Source: Bacillota bacterium
GTDB taxonomy: Bacteria > Bacillota > Clostridia > Oscillospirales > Oscillospiraceae
Assembly: GCA_023386265.1 (NCBI GenBank)
Contig: JAEWKA010000008.1
Location: 310,001 to 374,000, forward strand
Direction: 5' to 3'
DNA: 64,000 nt
Shown: in pieces, positions 61,362 through 64,000 of the stretch
How positions within the stretch are numbered: the stretch's first letter is position 1
Layout: each line of letters starts with the position of its first letter
Program-made: the position numbers and the translations under genes
The notes under the pieces: generated by a model
What the model was told of the DNA's origin: nothing
What the model saw: only the letters and a program-made list of their open reading frames with translations
The model's database searches: none

Positions 61362-62474
61362 TTAGTTTGATGCGGCGGCGTATTTTTGGTTCCGTACCGT
61401 ACGCTTGAACTCATATAGTGCTTTGTCCGCGTCAAAATACAGCTCCATGTAATTGATAGAACCGCTATATTTAAATGAAATACCCATACTCACAGTAACA
61501 TCGATTCTCAGTTCCTTCATCGCACGCTCCATGACCTCGGTCATGACATTCTCGGCCCGTCTCTCGAAGAGTTCGATGCCGCGGCGAGAGCAGGTGAACG
61601 CGCTGAATTCATCTCCGCCGATACGTCCGACAAAGCAATCGGACTGGAAATTTGCCGAAAGAGTCCGTCCGACTATTTCAAGCACTCTGTCACCCATTAT
61701 ATGACCGTAGGTGTCGTTTATCTGCTTGAAATTGTCCAAATCGAAGATCACCAAAGCACAGGGCTCACCGTTTTTGCACTCTTCTAGCATTCTCTGACAC
61801 CAGAGTTCATAGCTTTTTTTATTGAGAAGCTCCGTCAGAAGATCCATACGGCTGAGTGTCTTATATTTTTCCTTGACTATGAAACCGTTTGCGCGGAATC
61901 TCGCATGGAAGCCCAGTACCACTAAGGAGAGAGCTACGCTGAGTGCCACCGAGAATATATCGTGCTGAATGACGGCGGCAGCTTTAAAATTGTAGGCTAG
62001 AATGCAGTACAGAAGCCCGCCAAAAACATTGATTGCGGAAACCACCCATGTTTCTATGGATAAAAATAACGGTATGAGGACTATTATAAAAACGAACAGC
62101 TCGTCCGGCTTGTCCGGATAATAAAATGCACTTATCACCGAGAGCATAACAAGAAGTATGACAGAGAACGAAATTCCGGCAGTCTGGACAACGGCATAGC
62201 GTTTATGCTCTTTTGCCCCATAAATAAAAGAAAAGATCAGAAAAGCCGTGTACATCGGAATCAGCACCCAATAACGCCACATGAATGTCCAGTTTTCCAA
62301 ATCCAGACGTGACAAAGCGAAAATGAGCAGAGTTATAGCAAGGCCCATTAAACTGATCAGTTTTAGAGCGACCATGTTTCGCTCGACCATGTCTCGCTTA
62401 CCGTAGCGGTTATATTGCCTGATTTCGAAGACCTGCGCCTGTATTGCTTTTTTCAGCCAGCCTTTTCGCTGCAT
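61362..62474 (-). CDS. Membrane GGDEF diguanylate cyclase without an I-site
   Basis: The 370-residue protein has about six to seven membrane segments (about 35-205) and a C-terminal GGDEF domain beginning near SRMDLLTELLNKKSYE. GGDEF follows GRI. The four residues five positions before it are QSDC, not RxxD, so the inhibitory site is missing and product inhibition should be weak or absent. GGGGAG lies 7 nt before the ATG. It is the second such enzyme in the window; the first (5244-6341) keeps its I-site. Confidence 0.9.
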   Translation of the reverse strand: MQRKGWLKKAIQAQVFEIRQYNRYGKRDMVERNMVALKLISLMGLAITLLIFALSRLDLENWTFMWRYWVLIPMYTAFLIFSFIYGAKEHKRYAVVQTAGISFSVILLVMLSVISAFYYPDKPDELFVFIIVLIPLFLSIETWVVSAINVFGGLLYCILAYNFKAAAVIQHDIFSVALSVALSLVVLGFHARFRANGFIVKEKYKTLSRMDLLTELLNKKSYELWCQRMLEECKNGEPCALVIFDLDNFKQINDTYGHIMGDRVLEIVGRTLSANFQSDCFVGRIGGDEFSAFTCSRRGIELFERRAENVMTEVMERAMKELRIDVTVSMGISFKYSGSINYMELYFDADKALYEFKRTVRNQKYAAASN

Positions 62475-62615
62475 TTGCTATCTCCCCAAGCCTCGCAATA
62501 AATGATTGTTTTAATGATATCACTACTAAATGAAAAATTCAAAGAATTTTGACGATTTTTCAAATATTTTTGTCCTTTTATTATGCTAATTAATTGACTA
62601 ACCGCTAATAAATCA

Positions 62616-63320
62616 TCAACCAAGAACAAGCATTGAAAGAATATTGATGAGCATGTGCAGGAAGATCGGAATCCAGATGCTATTCGTCTTTTCATAGGTC
62701 CATGCGAGTGCGTATCCCGCTGGAATATACTCAATGATGTAAAAAAGCGTTGTCCAGTCCATTGAGACAATCGCAAACTGCCAGACATGGTAAAGGGCGA
62801 AAAGGCCGATGGATATGATGAATGCCCAAACGCGGTGTTTCGGACGCAGTGAACCAAAGACTACGCCTCGGAACAAGACCTCCTCTACAATCGGCGCAAT
62901 GAACACCGCAAGCCCCAGCGCCGCACGCGGACTGCCTTCTGCAAGGGCCTGTATCGCGTCGTTATTCGGGTTAGAAAGTCTATCCCCGATTATCATCAGA
63001 AGGACTCCGACAGCGAGATAGCTTAGCAGTAAATATATGAAATAGCCGAAAATCATGGCTGCAATACTCGCTAAAGGATTGTCAAGCATGATGTCAAAAG
63101 CGCCTCTAAGGTATTTCCACATCACAATCAGACAAAATGCAAAGCCGAGAGCATAGTAGATAATGTTTGCCGTAAGCTCATTTAGTCCGCCCGGCAGCCA
63201 TGTTGCCGCCATGCCCAGAAACAGCGGAAGGATGAAAACATGAAACGGGAGATAGACGAGACTCGCGATTTTCTGAGGCTTTGACATTGTGTTAAAAAAG
63301 CCGGTAATCACAACTTTCAT
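62616..63320 (-). CDS. CPBP-family intramembrane metalloprotease
   Basis: The 234-residue protein has seven to eight membrane segments. It carries the CAAX/Abi protease motifs EEVLFRGVVFGSL (EExxxR), LYHVWQF and FLHMLINIL, which supply Glu and His metal ligands. Members process peptides or act in immunity to self-made bacteriocins; the substrate is unknown. The start shares one nucleotide with the mutS stop (TGATG), so the two are coupled. It may be co-expressed by position alone. Confidence 0.88.
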   Translation of the reverse strand: MKVVITGFFNTMSKPQKIASLVYLPFHVFILPLFLGMAATWLPGGLNELTANIIYYALGFAFCLIVMWKYLRGAFDIMLDNPLASIAAMIFGYFIYLLLSYLAVGVLLMIIGDRLSNPNNDAIQALAEGSPRAALGLAVFIAPIVEEVLFRGVVFGSLRPKHRVWAFIISIGLFALYHVWQFAIVSMDWTTLFYIIEYIPAGYALAWTYEKTNSIWIPIFLHMLINILSMLVLG

Positions 63321-64000
63321 CAGGCGTCCACCTTTTTCTTGAGCTCATAAAGAAGGTTCATCGCCTCAATCGGCGTCAGTGTGTCCAAATTCGCGTCCTT
63401 CAATCTGCCGATTATCTCGCTCGAGCCGAAATCCGAAAAGCTAATCTGGGCGTCGGAGTTCTCACGATTTTCCACATGGTTCTCGTGACCGCCGTTTTCA
63501 AGCTCTTTAAGGCAGTTTTTCGCTCTCGAAATCACAGAATCGGGAACCCCCGCGAGCTTTGCAACCTCAATTCCGTAGCTGTCATCAGCCGCGCCGCGGA
63601 CGATTTTGCGCAAAAAGATAAGGTCGTTTCCACGCTTTTTCGCGGTAATGCTGTAATTGCGAACACCCTCGAGCGCTCCTTCAAGCGCGGAAAGCTCATG
63701 GTAGTGCGTTGCAAATAGGGTTTTCGCTCCGAGCTTTTTCTTGTCGGCGCAAAACTCCAGAACGGCTCTCGCTATCGCCATGCCATCATAGGTTGAAGTG
63801 CCACGTCCGATTTCGTCTAGTATGATAAGGCTCGCGTTCGTCGCGTATTTAAGGATGTCCGCAACTTCGATCATTTCGACCATGAAAGTACTGCGTCCTC
63901 CCGCAAGATCATCAGACGCACCGATGCGCGTGAAAACCCTGTCCACAATTCCGACGATTGCGTTCTTTGCGGGAACGAAGCTGCCTATCTGAGTCATGAG
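63320..64000 (-). CDS. mutS: DNA mismatch repair protein MutS (C-terminal part)
   Basis: The fragment holds the last 226 residues or so and continues past the right edge. It includes the end of the ATPase domain: Walker B region LIILDEIGRGTSTYDG, TLFATHYHEL and DSYGIEVAKLAGVP, followed by the C-terminal dimerisation part ending LYELKKKVDA. MutS1 recognises mismatches and recruits MutL. It is intact within the window. Confidence 0.95.
   Translation of the reverse strand, partial: LMTQIGSFVPAKNAIVGIVDRVFTRIGASDDLAGGRSTFMVEMIEVADILKYATNASLIILDEIGRGTSTYDGMAIARAVLEFCADKKKLGAKTLFATHYHELSALEGALEGVRNYSITAKKRGNDLIFLRKIVRGAADDSYGIEVAKLAGVPDSVISRAKNCLKELENGGHENHVENRENSDAQISFSDFGSSEIIGRLKDANLDTLTPIEAMNLLYELKKKVDA

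Overview
The window reads as chromosome of a spore-forming, mid-GC Clostridia member, most likely in or near the Oscillospiraceae. Evidence for this: a small acid-soluble spore protein, a GerMN-domain lipoprotein, a tryptophan T-box, a c-di-GMP-I riboswitch, an archaeal-type ProRS, a DnaD/DnaI-like primosome pair, and the mreC-mreD-PBP2-MgsA cell-shape cluster next to hisS-aspS. I see no rRNA, tRNA, CRISPR array, intact insertion sequence or prophage. The taxonomic call is inference.

Layout. 1-19.5 kb is accessory and regulatory: an ABC export operon whose ATPase is broken by an in-frame amber codon, followed by TetR; a GerMN lipoprotein; an MFS exporter; a membrane GGDEF protein; a divergent [FeFe]-hydrogenase-like protein and a YjdI/CDGSH iron-sulfur protein; ketopantoate reductase; a MarR-controlled MFS pump with a very large coiled-coil loop; an EamA transporter; a SASP; an XRE/membrane protein/B12-radical-SAM run; two overlapping SDR genes; and a PadR-HAAS pair. 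19.7-33.8 kb is mainly amino acid supply and signalling: asnB, a Trp T-box with trpXYZ, two related cysteine-rich proteins, a CapA-like protein, a second HAAS operon, ACT-hom-lysC, and a TetR/CoA-ligase operon with two operator palindromes.

33.9-49.8 kb carries HtrA, XRE, lepA, mntP, tadA, a c-di-GMP-I riboswitch ahead of a TadG-like repeat protein, a phosphoribosyltransferase, cinA, thiI, the ComM-type ATPase, VOC, GNAT, aspS and hisS. 49.9-57 kb is the elongation/division block (MgsA-like, PBP2, MreD, MreC, Maf, U32 protein, ZapA), all on the minus strand. 57.3-64 kb carries DnaD, a DnaI-like loader, a small beta-sandwich protein, proS with a structured leader, a second GGDEF protein, a CPBP protease and the 3' part of mutS, which runs off the right edge.

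Best leads: (1) a c-di-GMP riboswitch controlling a secreted TadG-like protein built of NGS repeats about 19 residues apart, in a window that also has two GGDEF enzymes; (2) a family of 33-nt hairpins with compensatory changes, two of them followed by a second hairpin; (3) a 161-bp MITE-like element; (4) tandem cysteine-rich proteins of unknown function; (5) a methylglyoxal-synthase-like protein that has lost catalytic residues. Starts were often moved inward from the longest ORF to the ATG, GTG or TTG with a properly spaced Shine-Dalgarno.
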